Shown: one piece after another, positions 14,634 through 20,656 of the stretch | Numbering within the stretch: the first letter of the stretch is position 1 | Layout: every line of letters begins with the position of its first letter | Source of the DNA: CAZAIO01 sp964485235 | GTDB lineage: Bacteria > Chloroflexota > Dehalococcoidia > GIF9 > UBA5629 | Direction: 5' to 3' | Assembly (NCBI GenBank): GCA_964485235.1 | Contig: CAZAIO010000033.1 | Coordinates: 1 to 22,745 of the forward strand | DNA: 22,745 bases | Translations under genes and position numbers: made by a program | The notes under the pieces: model-generated | Databases searched by the model: none | What the model was told of the DNA's origin: nothing | The model's input: only the letters and a program-made list of their open reading frames with translations

Positions 14634-16691
14634 ATGGAAGCATCTCGTGAAATTTTTTGGAATCTCGGAATTCTCGGTCCCATTGTCATCTATTTATTAG
14701 GAGCAGCGTCTCTCGGTGTTCTGATATACGCGGTAGTTCGGCGCTACAAGTTATGGATGATAGGCAAACCGGAGAAGAGGACAGACAATCTCGGTAAACG
14801 TATAAAAGATTTTATAGTTCTGGGTTTTGTCGAAGGGCTATTCCATAAACGTATATTCCGCGAGCCGTATCCCGGCATTATGCATTTCTTTATTTTCATC
14901 GGCGCTCTTCTGCTGCTGGCCGCTACGGCACTGGACGTTATAAGTCATTATATAGTCGAATTTATTTACGGAAACGTATATCTTGGTCTGGGCCTTGCTG
15001 CCGATATCGGCGGTGTATTACTTCTCATCGGGGCTATACTTGCCGTGATACGCCGGTATATTCAGAAGCCGGACCGCCTGAATAGTATATTCGACGATGC
15101 CGTTTTTCTTACACTTATCTTTGTCATTGTAATTACTGGATTTTTTATCGAGGGCTTTCGTATGCTGGCTGCAACCCCTGACGGGTTGACCCAGCCTGAA
15201 TTCTACAGCCATCCTGAATGGGCGAAGTGGTCTTTTGGCGGTTATTTTATTGCGAGCCTCTTTTCCGGGCTGAGTGAAGGGGCAAGGGACACATGGTATC
15301 TCATTTTATGGTGGTTCCATTCCCTTCTGGCCGCCGGTTCGATTATTTACATCTGCCTGTCCTTTTCCAAGGCAACTCATATACTCGTATCTCCTGCCAA
15401 TGTGTTCTTCAGGACATACAGGCCTAAAGGCGCACTTGCACCGATAAACCTCGAAGAGGCGGAAACATTTGGTGTGAGCAAGATCGAGGACTTCACGTGG
15501 AAACAGCTTCTTGACCTTGATGCATGCACCAATTGCGGCAGGTGCCAGGACAGGTGTCCCGCATATCTGAGCGGTAAGCCTCTATCGCCTCGAAAGGTTA
15601 TACAGGACCTGAGGACGCACATGGTGGATAGAGGAAATCTATTACTCAAGGCGAAAAAATCAGATAACGGGCAGTCAGTGAATGGAGACGGACCAAGCCT
15701 CATCGGCGATATCATTATCGAAGATGTGATCTGGGACTGCACGACGTGCCGTGCCTGTCAGGATATCTGTCCGGTCTATGTCGAACACATTGATAAAATC
15801 ATCGACATGCGCCGTAATCTTGTACTTGAACAGGCGAAGATACCCGAGACCGGTCAGTCCATTTTGAAATGCATCGAAACGCGTGGGCATAGCTGCCGCG
15901 GTACAACTGCAACCAGGACGGAGTGGATGGAAGGGCTTGACATAAAACTCATTGCTGACGATGAGAATGTAGACATCCTCTACTGGGTGGGATGTACTGC
16001 CGCACTGGAAGACAGAAATATGAAGGTTGCAAAAGCATTAGCCAAGATACTCAAGGCAGCCGGTGTGAATTTTGCTGTACTGGGTGGTGAAGAAAGCTGC
16101 TGCGGCGAACCGGCACGAAGGCTGGGCAATGAGTACCTCTTCCAGATGCAGGCGATGAAAAATATCGAGATAATGAAAGCGCATAACGTGAAGAAGATCG
16201 TTGCCACGTGTCCTCACTGTTTCAATACTATTTTAAATGAGTATCCTCAGTTCGACGGTCAGTTCGAAGTCGTACATCATTCACAATTGATCGCAGAGCT
16301 TCTCAGGGAAGGCAAGATTAAGCTCAATGCCGCAGGTGAGGCGAAACTGACCTATCACGATTCATGTTACCTGGGCAGGCATAATGATATCTATGAACAA
16401 CCTCGCGAGATCGTGAAACATCTTGGCAGTCCATTGGAAATGGAACGCTCGCGCTCCAAGGGATTCTGCTGTGGCGGTGGAGGCGGACGCTTCTGGATGG
16501 AAGAGCGCGTGGGCAAGCGGATCAGCGAAATGCGTGTCGAACAGGTCATGGAAGTAGGAGCCGAAGTGCTCGCAGCGGCGTGTCCGTATTGTCTCCAGAT
16601 GTTCGAAGATGCCATAAAAGCAAAAGAGGCTGAAGAGACACTGAAAACATTTGATATCGCTGAACTGGTAGCAAAGAATCTGGTGGAGTAA
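14634..16691 (+). CDS. Membrane heterodisulfide-reductase-like Fe-S oxidoreductase (EMO-like)
   Basis: This 685-residue fusion has three parts. Residues 1-260 form a cytochrome-b-like membrane domain of the nitrate reductase gamma type with about six helices and candidate haem ligands His84, His105, His229 and His249. A double [4Fe-4S] module follows (Cys298/301/304/308 and Cys369/372/375/379). Two CCG domains come last (Cys454, CysCys489-490, Cys526/529; Cys577, CysCys612-613, Cys650/653), which in HdrB-type proteins bind noncubane clusters. The layout matches the EtfAB:(mena)quinone oxidoreductases of Syntrophomonas and Geobacter and related HdrDE-like enzymes. These pass electrons between electron-transfer flavoprotein and the quinone pool. 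No etfAB is present in this window, so the partner is unknown. A good AAGGA site precedes ATG 14634. The gene has its own promoter. Confidence 0.9.
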   Translation: MEASREIFWNLGILGPIVIYLLGAASLGVLIYAVVRRYKLWMIGKPEKRTDNLGKRIKDFIVLGFVEGLFHKRIFREPYPGIMHFFIFIGALLLLAATALDVISHYIVEFIYGNVYLGLGLAADIGGVLLLIGAILAVIRRYIQKPDRLNSIFDDAVFLTLIFVIVITGFFIEGFRMLAATPDGLTQPEFYSHPEWAKWSFGGYFIASLFSGLSEGARDTWYLILWWFHSLLAAGSIIYICLSFSKATHILVSPANVFFRTYRPKGALAPINLEEAETFGVSKIEDFTWKQLLDLDACTNCGRCQDRCPAYLSGKPLSPRKVIQDLRTHMVDRGNLLLKAKKSDNGQSVNGDGPSLIGDIIIEDVIWDCTTCRACQDICPVYVEHIDKIIDMRRNLVLEQAKIPETGQSILKCIETRGHSCRGTTATRTEWMEGLDIKLIADDENVDILYWVGCTAALEDRNMKVAKALAKILKAAGVNFAVLGGEESCCGEPARRLGNEYLFQMQAMKNIEIMKAHNVKKIVATCPHCFNTILNEYPQFDGQFEVVHHSQLIAELLREGKIKLNAAGEAKLTYHDSCYLGRHNDIYEQPREIVKHLGSPLEMERSRSKGFCCGGGGGRFWMEERVGKRISEMRVEQVMEVGAEVLAAACPYCLQMFEDAIKAKEAEETLKTFDIAELVAKNLVE

Positions 16692-16712
16692 TAAAGAATA
16701 AAAGCAAAAATT

Positions 16713-16728
16713 CACTTCACCCGAAGTG
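16713..16728. terminator. Short hairpin between convergent genes
   Basis: CACTTC (16713-16718) and GAAGTG (16723-16728) pair around ACCC. Read on the minus strand the hairpin is followed by AATTTTTGCTTTT, so it could terminate the FmdB transcript coming from the right. Confidence 0.5.
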
Positions 16729-16747
16729 TAAATAAATAAGAAAGACG

Positions 16748-16798
16748 ACCGGAGTATTGTATAGCCGGGTTAATTGAACGGCAGTGCGGTGCTCCGGT
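16748..16798. terminator. Long-range inverted repeat between convergent genes
   Basis: ACCGGAG (16748-16754) and CTCCGGT (16792-16798) are perfect 7-bp arms, with an imperfect smaller stem GCCG/CGGC inside them. TTACTTTTATAAA follows on the plus strand. It may terminate the redox gene or form a cruciform; the large loop makes this tentative. Confidence 0.4.
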
Positions 16799-16835
16799 TA
16801 CTTTTATAAAGCGTACCGCTTCAATGAGCTATTCC

Positions 16836-17024
16836 TCAGGTCGGGCTTGCCGGACCGCATGAAGAACCACCGCCGGAAGAACCCGTCATAAAAGACGAGA
16901 GCGTTCTTTTCGGTTTGACGGTCCCGCACTTCGGACATTTTACAGTATCATCACTATCGCTGAAGTTACGGCGTAATTCAAATTTATGTCCGCATTTTTG
17001 ACATTCATATTCATATATCGGCAC
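16836..17024 (-). CDS. FmdB family zinc-ribbon protein, second copy
   Basis: The 62-residue product opens MPIYEYECQKCGHKFELRR and has the second pair CPKCG near 30-34, followed by a Gly/Ser tail with one more cysteine. It is shorter than the copy at 7102-7335 and differs in its tail, so the two are diverged paralogues rather than a recent duplication. The start is GTG at 17024 with AAGGTGG 6 bp upstream. A promoter lies about 60 bp upstream, and the gene appears to be transcribed alone between two hairpins and the methyltransferase gene. Function is unknown; a role as a small metal-binding regulator has been proposed for the family. Confidence 0.87.
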   Translation of the reverse strand: MPIYEYECQKCGHKFELRRNFSDSDDTVKCPKCGTVKPKRTLSSFMTGSSGGGSSCGPASPT

Positions 17025-17085
17025 AATTCACCACCTTACGACGTCTGAATATTTTTCAGGATACCTGTAAAATGCTCCTTATTTG

Positions 17086-17114
17086 ATTATAGAGTATAAC
17101 CGGAAAAAAGTCAG
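17086..17114 (-). promoter_or_regulatory. Promoter of the second FmdB gene
   Basis: On the minus strand, -35 CTGACT (17114-17109) and a perfect -10 TATAAT (17091-17086) are 17 bp apart. The leader of about 55 nt contains a small hairpin, CAGG/CCTG around ATA flanked by A/T pairs (about 17053-17073). Confidence 0.5.
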
Positions 17115-17123
17115 ATGTGGCAG

Positions 17124-17843
17124 TTACCATATACCCGGAATAAGACGATATCTTACCTTGCGGGTATAATCAGAGTATCCGGGCAATTCTCTCTTGAGCG
17201 TCGTATCTTCGAGATAAGTGCGTATGACAAGTAGAATGAGCACGATTCCGGCAGGGATAAGCCCCCACAGAGAGCCGAGCACGAGCGAGATGCTTATTGC
17301 CATGAGGCTACCTGCCACATAACCCGGATGCCTCACTATCCTGTACGGTCCCTGTTGTACTACTTCCTGTCCTCTATCGCTTTGCAGCCGTACTACGCTG
17401 GAGAAGAATGTATTCGTCCACATACCCCATGTGTACAATAATAGGGACAGGATATAGATAAGATAGCTTATTATATAAAACACAATATTGAAGGGAGGCG
17501 AAAGGTTCGGAGTCCATCCGAATCGCCCGGCATCCAGGCTGGCGACGATCACTACTGCGAAGAAAGCGGGTATATAGAGAGAGTAAAATATACGGTCCCA
17601 CCATTTCATCCCTGCACCGGGCTTCATACGTTCTTTCACAAGATCGCTTTTACCGGAAAACATGAAAATCTGGACTACAACGATGAGAATGGTTACTCCG
17701 CAGAATACCCATCCCTGCCAGTAGGCGAGTGTACCAGCGGACAAAAATAACATAGCAAGAACGAGGAGTAAAGAGAAAACTCCCTGTATCACTATCCGGA
17801 TATACGATAAAGTGCTTTTCATACCGGCATGCCCGGCTGCCAC
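17124..17843 (-). CDS. Isoprenylcysteine carboxyl methyltransferase-like membrane protein
   Basis: A 239-residue membrane protein of the ICMT/PEMT/NnrU-like superfamily. Helices lie near 15-37, 45-62, 88-104, 120-140 and 176-207. The C-terminal S-adenosylmethionine-binding signature is clear: GPYRIVRHPGY (165-175), LEDTTLKRELPGYSDY (211-226) and the ending YRLIPGIW. Bacterial members methylate small molecules or lipids at the membrane and their substrates are mostly unknown; there are no prenylated-protein partners to suggest the eukaryotic reaction. The start is GTG 17843, with GGAGG 8 bp upstream; ATG at residue 8 is an alternative. It is divergent from the flavoprotein gene and the two share a 75-bp control region. 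Confidence 0.88.
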   Translation of the reverse strand: MAAGHAGMKSTLSYIRIVIQGVFSLLLVLAMLFLSAGTLAYWQGWVFCGVTILIVVVQIFMFSGKSDLVKERMKPGAGMKWWDRIFYSLYIPAFFAVVIVASLDAGRFGWTPNLSPPFNIVFYIISYLIYILSLLLYTWGMWTNTFFSSVVRLQSDRGQEVVQQGPYRIVRHPGYVAGSLMAISISLVLGSLWGLIPAGIVLILLVIRTYLEDTTLKRELPGYSDYTRKVRYRLIPGIW

Positions 17844-17867
17844 AGGATGAACCTCCTCTATTATTAT

Positions 17868-17903
17868 CCGGCAATTGTGCCGGTCTTTGCAGGATAGTAT
17901 AAT
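17868..17903 (+). promoter_or_regulatory. Divergent control region with dyad and flavoprotein promoter
   Basis: The -35 TTGTGC (17875-17880) and a perfect -10 TATAAT (17898-17903) are 17 bp apart. A perfect dyad CCGGCA/TGCCGG with 4-bp spacer ATTG (17868-17883) covers the -35, and it also lies near the minus-strand promoter area of the methyltransferase. It is a candidate operator. Transcription would start near 17910, only about 9 nt before the start codon. Confidence 0.5.
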
Positions 17904-17918
17904 GCAATAGTTTGTATT

Positions 17919-18461
17919 ATGAAAGTTATCGGTATTTGCGGATCGCCCAGAAAAGGCAATACGGAATGGATGTTGGAAACGCTGCTGGAAAAGCTAGCCC
18001 GCAGCGACATCGAAACCGAACTGGTATTGTTGAGGAGAAAACGTATAAAACATTGTAAGGGCTGTTTGAAGTGTGAGCCGGGAGGGGTGAATCGCAAAGG
18101 AGAATGCAAGATCGGGGACGATATGAAAGAGCTATACCCCATATTGCGTGGGGCGGATGCGTTGGTGCTTGGCACACCGGTGTATTTCGATATGCTTTCC
18201 GGAACGCTTAAAAACTTCATGGACAGGACTAATCCGATATGGCCTTACCTGAAAGGCAAGCCTGTTGCCGGTATAGCAGTCGCCGAAGAGAGCATCGGAA
18301 AAGCGGTGGAGAACTTACAGACTTATGCTTCGATCTGCGGTATGACATGGATTGGCTCGGTTACCGCTCTGGCGAAAGAGAGAAAACAGGTAGCGGAAGA
18401 CCAGATCATTATGCCGCAACTGGAAAAGCTGGCAGCAGACATTGTCAATGTGCTGCGATAG
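17919..18461 (+). CDS. NADPH-dependent FMN reductase / iron-sulfur flavoprotein-like
   Basis: The 180-residue protein has a flavodoxin-like fold. GICGSPRKGNTEWML (5-19) binds the FMN phosphate and LGTPVYFDMLSGTLKNFMDR (84-103) contacts the ring. Between them HCKGCLKC and a further cysteine (Cys46, Cys49, Cys52, Cys63) form a compact four-cysteine motif followed by IGDDM. In iron-sulfur flavoproteins of anaerobes this place holds a [4Fe-4S] cluster, with a shorter last spacing than here, so the cluster is likely but not certain. Such proteins pass electrons or reduce quinones, oxygen species or small substrates in the cytoplasm. ATG 17919 has no good ribosome site, which fits the very short leader predicted from the promoter. 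Confidence 0.88.
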   Translation: MKVIGICGSPRKGNTEWMLETLLEKLARSDIETELVLLRRKRIKHCKGCLKCEPGGVNRKGECKIGDDMKELYPILRGADALVLGTPVYFDMLSGTLKNFMDRTNPIWPYLKGKPVAGIAVAEESIGKAVENLQTYASICGMTWIGSVTALAKERKQVAEDQIIMPQLEKLAADIVNVLR

Positions 18462-18507
18462 GTAGTTACACGACATAGTATTCCCTGCATGCTCTGCTTT
18501 AAATTCC

Positions 18508-19137
18508 TCATTCCAGCGGAGTCAACGTACAGGTACAACCGTTTTTATGGCGATTATGCTGTACCCTGACCATTAACTGGTCTGCAATCCATTTCGAATA
18601 TGAGCTCTGACAACCGATCGTGCAGAGGTCGTCCGTATCGGGAAATTCATGTATTTTGCATCGCTCAATGAACACACTTACCCTATCAGGCGTAAACTCT
18701 GAGACAGTGAATGGTGTAAACCACTGCATTTCGTAGAGTATTTGTCTTACGATAAAAATAAATGCACTACCCTGTGAAACAGAACTCATGACCTTCAGCA
18801 GTGCCGTCGCCAAGCCGGCGTTTTTATGCTTCAGCGTATCAAGATGTGCTTCCTCGAATTGCTCAAGTGATTCATCACCCATCCTTTGCCGTATGAAGAG
18901 ATAACTGTTTTTTGCCATCCGTATCCAGTTACCGTAGGCTATCTCGTATTTCTCCTCGGGAGTAGCATAGTCCGGTATTTCATTCACTCCTTTATTCCAT
19001 ATCTCATACAGCTCGTCAGCGACGGGTTTGCCGGAATTTTCCAGAATAAAAGAAATAATTAAGTCTTTCTCTAATTGCATGGTGTCGAGCAGCCTGGTGA
19101 ATTTCTCACTATAAGGCATTATTTTAAACTCCACCAT
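18508..19137 (-). CDS. Cysteine-rich protein of unknown function (209 residues)
   Basis: I do not recognise this protein with certainty. The N-terminal two thirds look helical, with no membrane segment or signal peptide. The C-terminal quarter holds five cysteines: Cys160, Cys172, Cys176 (LCTIGCQSSYSKW) and a CTC pair at 201-203 in NRHKNGCTCTLTPLE. The arrangement, a cysteine/Ser-Tyr-x-x-Trp stretch and then a GCxC near the end, recalls L-2-amino-thiazoline-4-carboxylic acid hydrolase-like and V4R-like small-ligand proteins, but this is only a resemblance. The cysteines could bind zinc or an Fe-S cluster, or one could be catalytic. ATG 19137 has a GGGGGAG site at 5-bp spacing and a strong promoter, so the gene is well supported. 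It converges on the flavoprotein gene. Confidence 0.8.
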   Translation of the reverse strand: MVEFKIMPYSEKFTRLLDTMQLEKDLIISFILENSGKPVADELYEIWNKGVNEIPDYATPEEKYEIAYGNWIRMAKNSYLFIRQRMGDESLEQFEEAHLDTLKHKNAGLATALLKVMSSVSQGSAFIFIVRQILYEMQWFTPFTVSEFTPDRVSVFIERCKIHEFPDTDDLCTIGCQSSYSKWIADQLMVRVQHNRHKNGCTCTLTPLE

Positions 19138-19181
19138 TATTCTCCCCCTTTGCTGAAAATTAGAAGAGCATTTATTTTTTG

Positions 19182-19210
19182 AGTCTAATACTCATTAACA
19201 ACTATGTCAA
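19182..19210 (-). promoter_or_regulatory. Promoter of the 209-residue protein gene
   Basis: On the minus strand, a perfect -35 TTGACA (19210-19205) and -10 TAGACT (19187-19182) are 17 bp apart. A small dyad, TGAGT/ACTCA around CTAAT (19180-19194), overlaps the -10. Transcription would begin near 19175, about 38 nt before the start codon. Confidence 0.65.
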
Positions 19211-19251
19211 TATACAAGATTATATAGATGGTGAAATGTTATCTTGTATAT
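19210..19251. repeat. 11-bp perfect inverted repeat next to the -35 box
   Basis: ATATACAAGAT (19210-19220) and ATCTTGTATAT (19241-19251) are perfect complements separated by 20 bp, so the arm centres are 31 bp apart, about three helical turns. The pair lies directly upstream of the -35 of the minus-strand promoter, a common place for an activator or a looping regulator. It could also be a stem in a transcript reading either way. It is the longest perfect dyad of low GC content in the window. Confidence 0.55.
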
Positions 19252-19306
19252 AAGGAAAAGGGTTTATTCTCAATACCGTCGCAATTTACAATGCCCGGTT
19301 AAAGAG

Positions 19307-19337
19307 ATAGGGTTGAGCCGGGACAGCTCAACCCTAT
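19307..19337 (+). promoter_or_regulatory. 12-bp hairpin directly before a Shine-Dalgarno sequence
   Basis: ATAGGGTTGAGC (19307-19318) and GCTCAACCCTAT (19326-19337) pair perfectly around CGGGACA. No U-run follows on either strand, so it does not look like a simple terminator. Two bases later comes AGGAGGTG (19340-19347), a near-perfect ribosome site. The stem could present or mask that site, or mark an RNA processing position. Confidence 0.6.
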
Positions 19338-19344
19338 TCAGGAG

Positions 19345-19500
19345 GTGGATAGTGAAAAACCAACAGTGACGACTAAGGTCGTCTTAAAGAGCACAGTCGC
19401 ATTCTACCTGACTCTCACGTTTATGTCTGTGATGTATCTCATATATCTCTTATTGAGGCGTAATAAAAATTTACACGAAAAATGGTATATGCTCCTGTAA
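19345..19500 (+). CDS. Possible 51-residue single-span membrane protein
   Basis: From GTG 19345 a frame of 51 codons runs to TAA. Its product has a polar N-terminus of about 16 residues, one hydrophobic segment (about 18-37, AFYLTLTFMSVMYLIYLLL) and then RRNKN and a short basic tail, a layout that obeys the positive-inside rule. The drawback is that the strong AGGAGGTG ribosome site overlaps this GTG and is placed instead for GTG 19352, which gives only a five-codon reading frame (19352-19369). The longer frame might be read by re-initiation or from a start I cannot see, or may be chance. No family is recognised. Confidence 0.3.
   Translation: MDSEKPTVTTKVVLKSTVAFYLTLTFMSVMYLIYLLLRRNKNLHEKWYMLL
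19368..19383 (+). promoter_or_regulatory. Second hairpin, at the minigene stop
   Basis: GACGAC (19368-19373) and GTCGTC (19378-19383) pair around TAAG. The stem begins within the TGA stop of the five-codon frame 19352-19369, so a ribosome reaching that stop would cover or open it. This is the geometry of a translated leader, but no regulated gene immediately follows apart from the possible 51-residue frame. Confidence 0.4.
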
Positions 19501-19551
19501 TATACGAAAAGGTACCAGGGTTATGTTATGGTCAGCAGATCTCTGTTATTT

Positions 19552-19592
19552 TTCTATATATGAAAGCGGAAAAGCTATTCTATATCTGAAAG
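19552..19592 (+). repeat. Two 15-bp direct repeats
   Basis: TTCTATATATGAAAG (19552-19566) and TTCTATATCTGAAAG (19578-19592) match at 14 of 15 positions and start 26 bp apart. They lie 146 bp before the ABM-like gene. They could be binding sites of a regulator or a remnant of local duplication. Apart from these, the stretch 19501-19737 shows only a short palindrome (ATGGCTGCCAT, 19653-19663) and no convincing gene. Confidence 0.45.
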
Positions 19593-19737
19593 ATATATGG
19601 TAGACTGGTTGTGGAAGCCTGATTTACTTTCTCTGATAGCAGCTATAAGAACATGGCTGCCATATGCCTTATCTAACTACAGTACTCGTGATAGGCTTAC
19701 AGTTTGAATACGAATGCCAATCAAAGGAGGTGTGGAA

Positions 19738-20031
19738 ATGATAAAGGTTATGCTCGAACGCAAAGTACCCAAAGAGAACTTCGCCAAGCTCATCGGATAT
19801 CTTATCGACCTCAGGACTGCCGCACTACACCAGCCGGGCTATGTGAGCGGTGAAACCCTTATCAAAGGCGAAAATCCGGTAGACGTCCTGGTCATTTCTA
19901 CATGGATATCAGAAGATCACTGGAAGGCATGGACAACCACAGAACAGCGTATTGATTTATACAATATGATCGATCGTTTATTAATTGGTGATATGAAGGT
20001 CAATATCTACCAGGTGCCTTCCGGAGGGTAA
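19738..20031 (+). CDS. Antibiotic biosynthesis monooxygenase (ABM) family protein
   Basis: A 97-residue single-domain protein with the dimeric alpha+beta-barrel pattern of the ABM/Dabb superfamily: an N-terminal strand (IKVMLERKVP), a helix (ENFAKLIGYLIDLRTAALHQ), the family-typical GYVSGETLIKGENPVDVLVISTWIS and the helix region DHWKAWTTTEQR, ending with KVNIYQVP. Members include quinol monooxygenases, haem-degrading enzymes and many uncharacterised proteins; the haem ligands of IsdG are not obvious here, so the reaction is open. I chose ATG 19738 because AAAGGAGGTG stands just before it; an upstream start at 19714 would swallow the ribosome site. The gene stands alone behind a 600-bp gap. 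Confidence 0.87.
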   Translation: MIKVMLERKVPKENFAKLIGYLIDLRTAALHQPGYVSGETLIKGENPVDVLVISTWISEDHWKAWTTTEQRIDLYNMIDRLLIGDMKVNIYQVPSGG

Positions 20032-20050
20032 CAGAAGCAGAGTATTTGCT

Positions 20051-20081
20051 TTACCTCCGCCACTTCTCTCAGGTGGAGTAA
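20051..20081 (+). terminator. Possible terminator hairpin between convergent genes
   Basis: TTAC-C-TCCGCC (20051-20061) pairs with GGTGGAGTAA (20072-20081), ten pairs including one G-U and a one-base bulge, around a 10-nt loop. No clear U-run follows. It lies 20 bp after the ABM-like gene and 35 bp before the end of the convergent gene. Confidence 0.35.
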
Positions 20082-20116
20082 TATTGGCTGATAGCAAGTA
20101 ATGCTGTTGTATTGTG

Positions 20117-20491
20117 CTATTTCGATGTGAAAGGGACGAGATAGACTGTATTGCCTTCTTTGTGTCCTTTGACCAGTTCGCAGTGTCTGAGAACGGCGAG
20201 TTGTGTATCCAGGTCATCGCTCGATAGAGCGAGATGCCCGGTAATTTCCTGTGCAGTGGCTTTTCCTCTGCTTTTCACAAAGTCATAGATTGCTTTTTGT
20301 ACGGCCGTCAGGTTGTCGGCTCCCTGCGTACCGAGTTTCTCCCTGATACGAAGTGCCAGGCGGGTTGCCAGCGGGTCGCATGCCTGTACGGACTGACGGG
20401 CTTTTAAATAACAGTCCTCGCAGAGGTTACCATGCGGTCCTGCAAATATTTCTTCATCGGGGACTTCTCTATTGCAACGGCTACATTTCAT
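20117..20491 (-). CDS. Zinc-ribbon / winged-helix protein, putative regulator
   Basis: The 124-residue protein has an N-terminal zinc ribbon (Cys3/Cys6 and CEDC, Cys24/Cys27) and, after a spacer with QACDPLATRLALR (36-48), a C-terminal winged helix of MarR/ArsR-like character (about 62-121: LTAVQKAIYDFVKSRG, then ATAQEITGHLALSSDDLDTQLAVLRH and the wing GHKEGNTVYLVPF). Uncharacterised proteins of this build occur in Clostridia and Dehalococcoidia. It probably binds DNA, possibly sensing metal or redox state through the ribbon; that is inference. It is divergent from the QueG-like gene, 165 bp away, so that gene and its own are natural targets. The ribosome site AGAAG is moderate. Confidence 0.8.
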   Translation of the reverse strand: MKCSRCNREVPDEEIFAGPHGNLCEDCYLKARQSVQACDPLATRLALRIREKLGTQGADNLTAVQKAIYDFVKSRGKATAQEITGHLALSSDDLDTQLAVLRHCELVKGHKEGNTVYLVPFTSK

Positions 20492-20611
20492 ATTTCTTCT
20501 CGCCTCTTGAAGTATAACATATCAGGCAATCGATATTCCCTAGACTATTTCATCCTGACTGTTGTATTAAATAATTCGTCCGCTATAGCTTTTTTTTAAT
20601 AATAAAACTAT

Positions 20612-20617
20612 TATAAT
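20612..20617 (+). promoter_or_regulatory. Possible -10 box of the QueG-like gene
   Basis: A perfect TATAAT in an A/T-rich stretch, 39 bp before the start codon. The -35 region is only a run of T (about 20590-20597), so the call depends on the -10 alone. The remaining gap 20492-20611 shows no other feature. Confidence 0.4.
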
Positions 20618-20656
20618 TTAATGCAGTCCGGGCAATATTAACGGGAGGACTTGAAC

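Noticed and set aside
19523..19603. A 26-codon frame starting ATG 19523
   Set aside because: The ribosome site is too close (two bases) and the frame simply spans the two direct repeats; there is too little to call it a gene.
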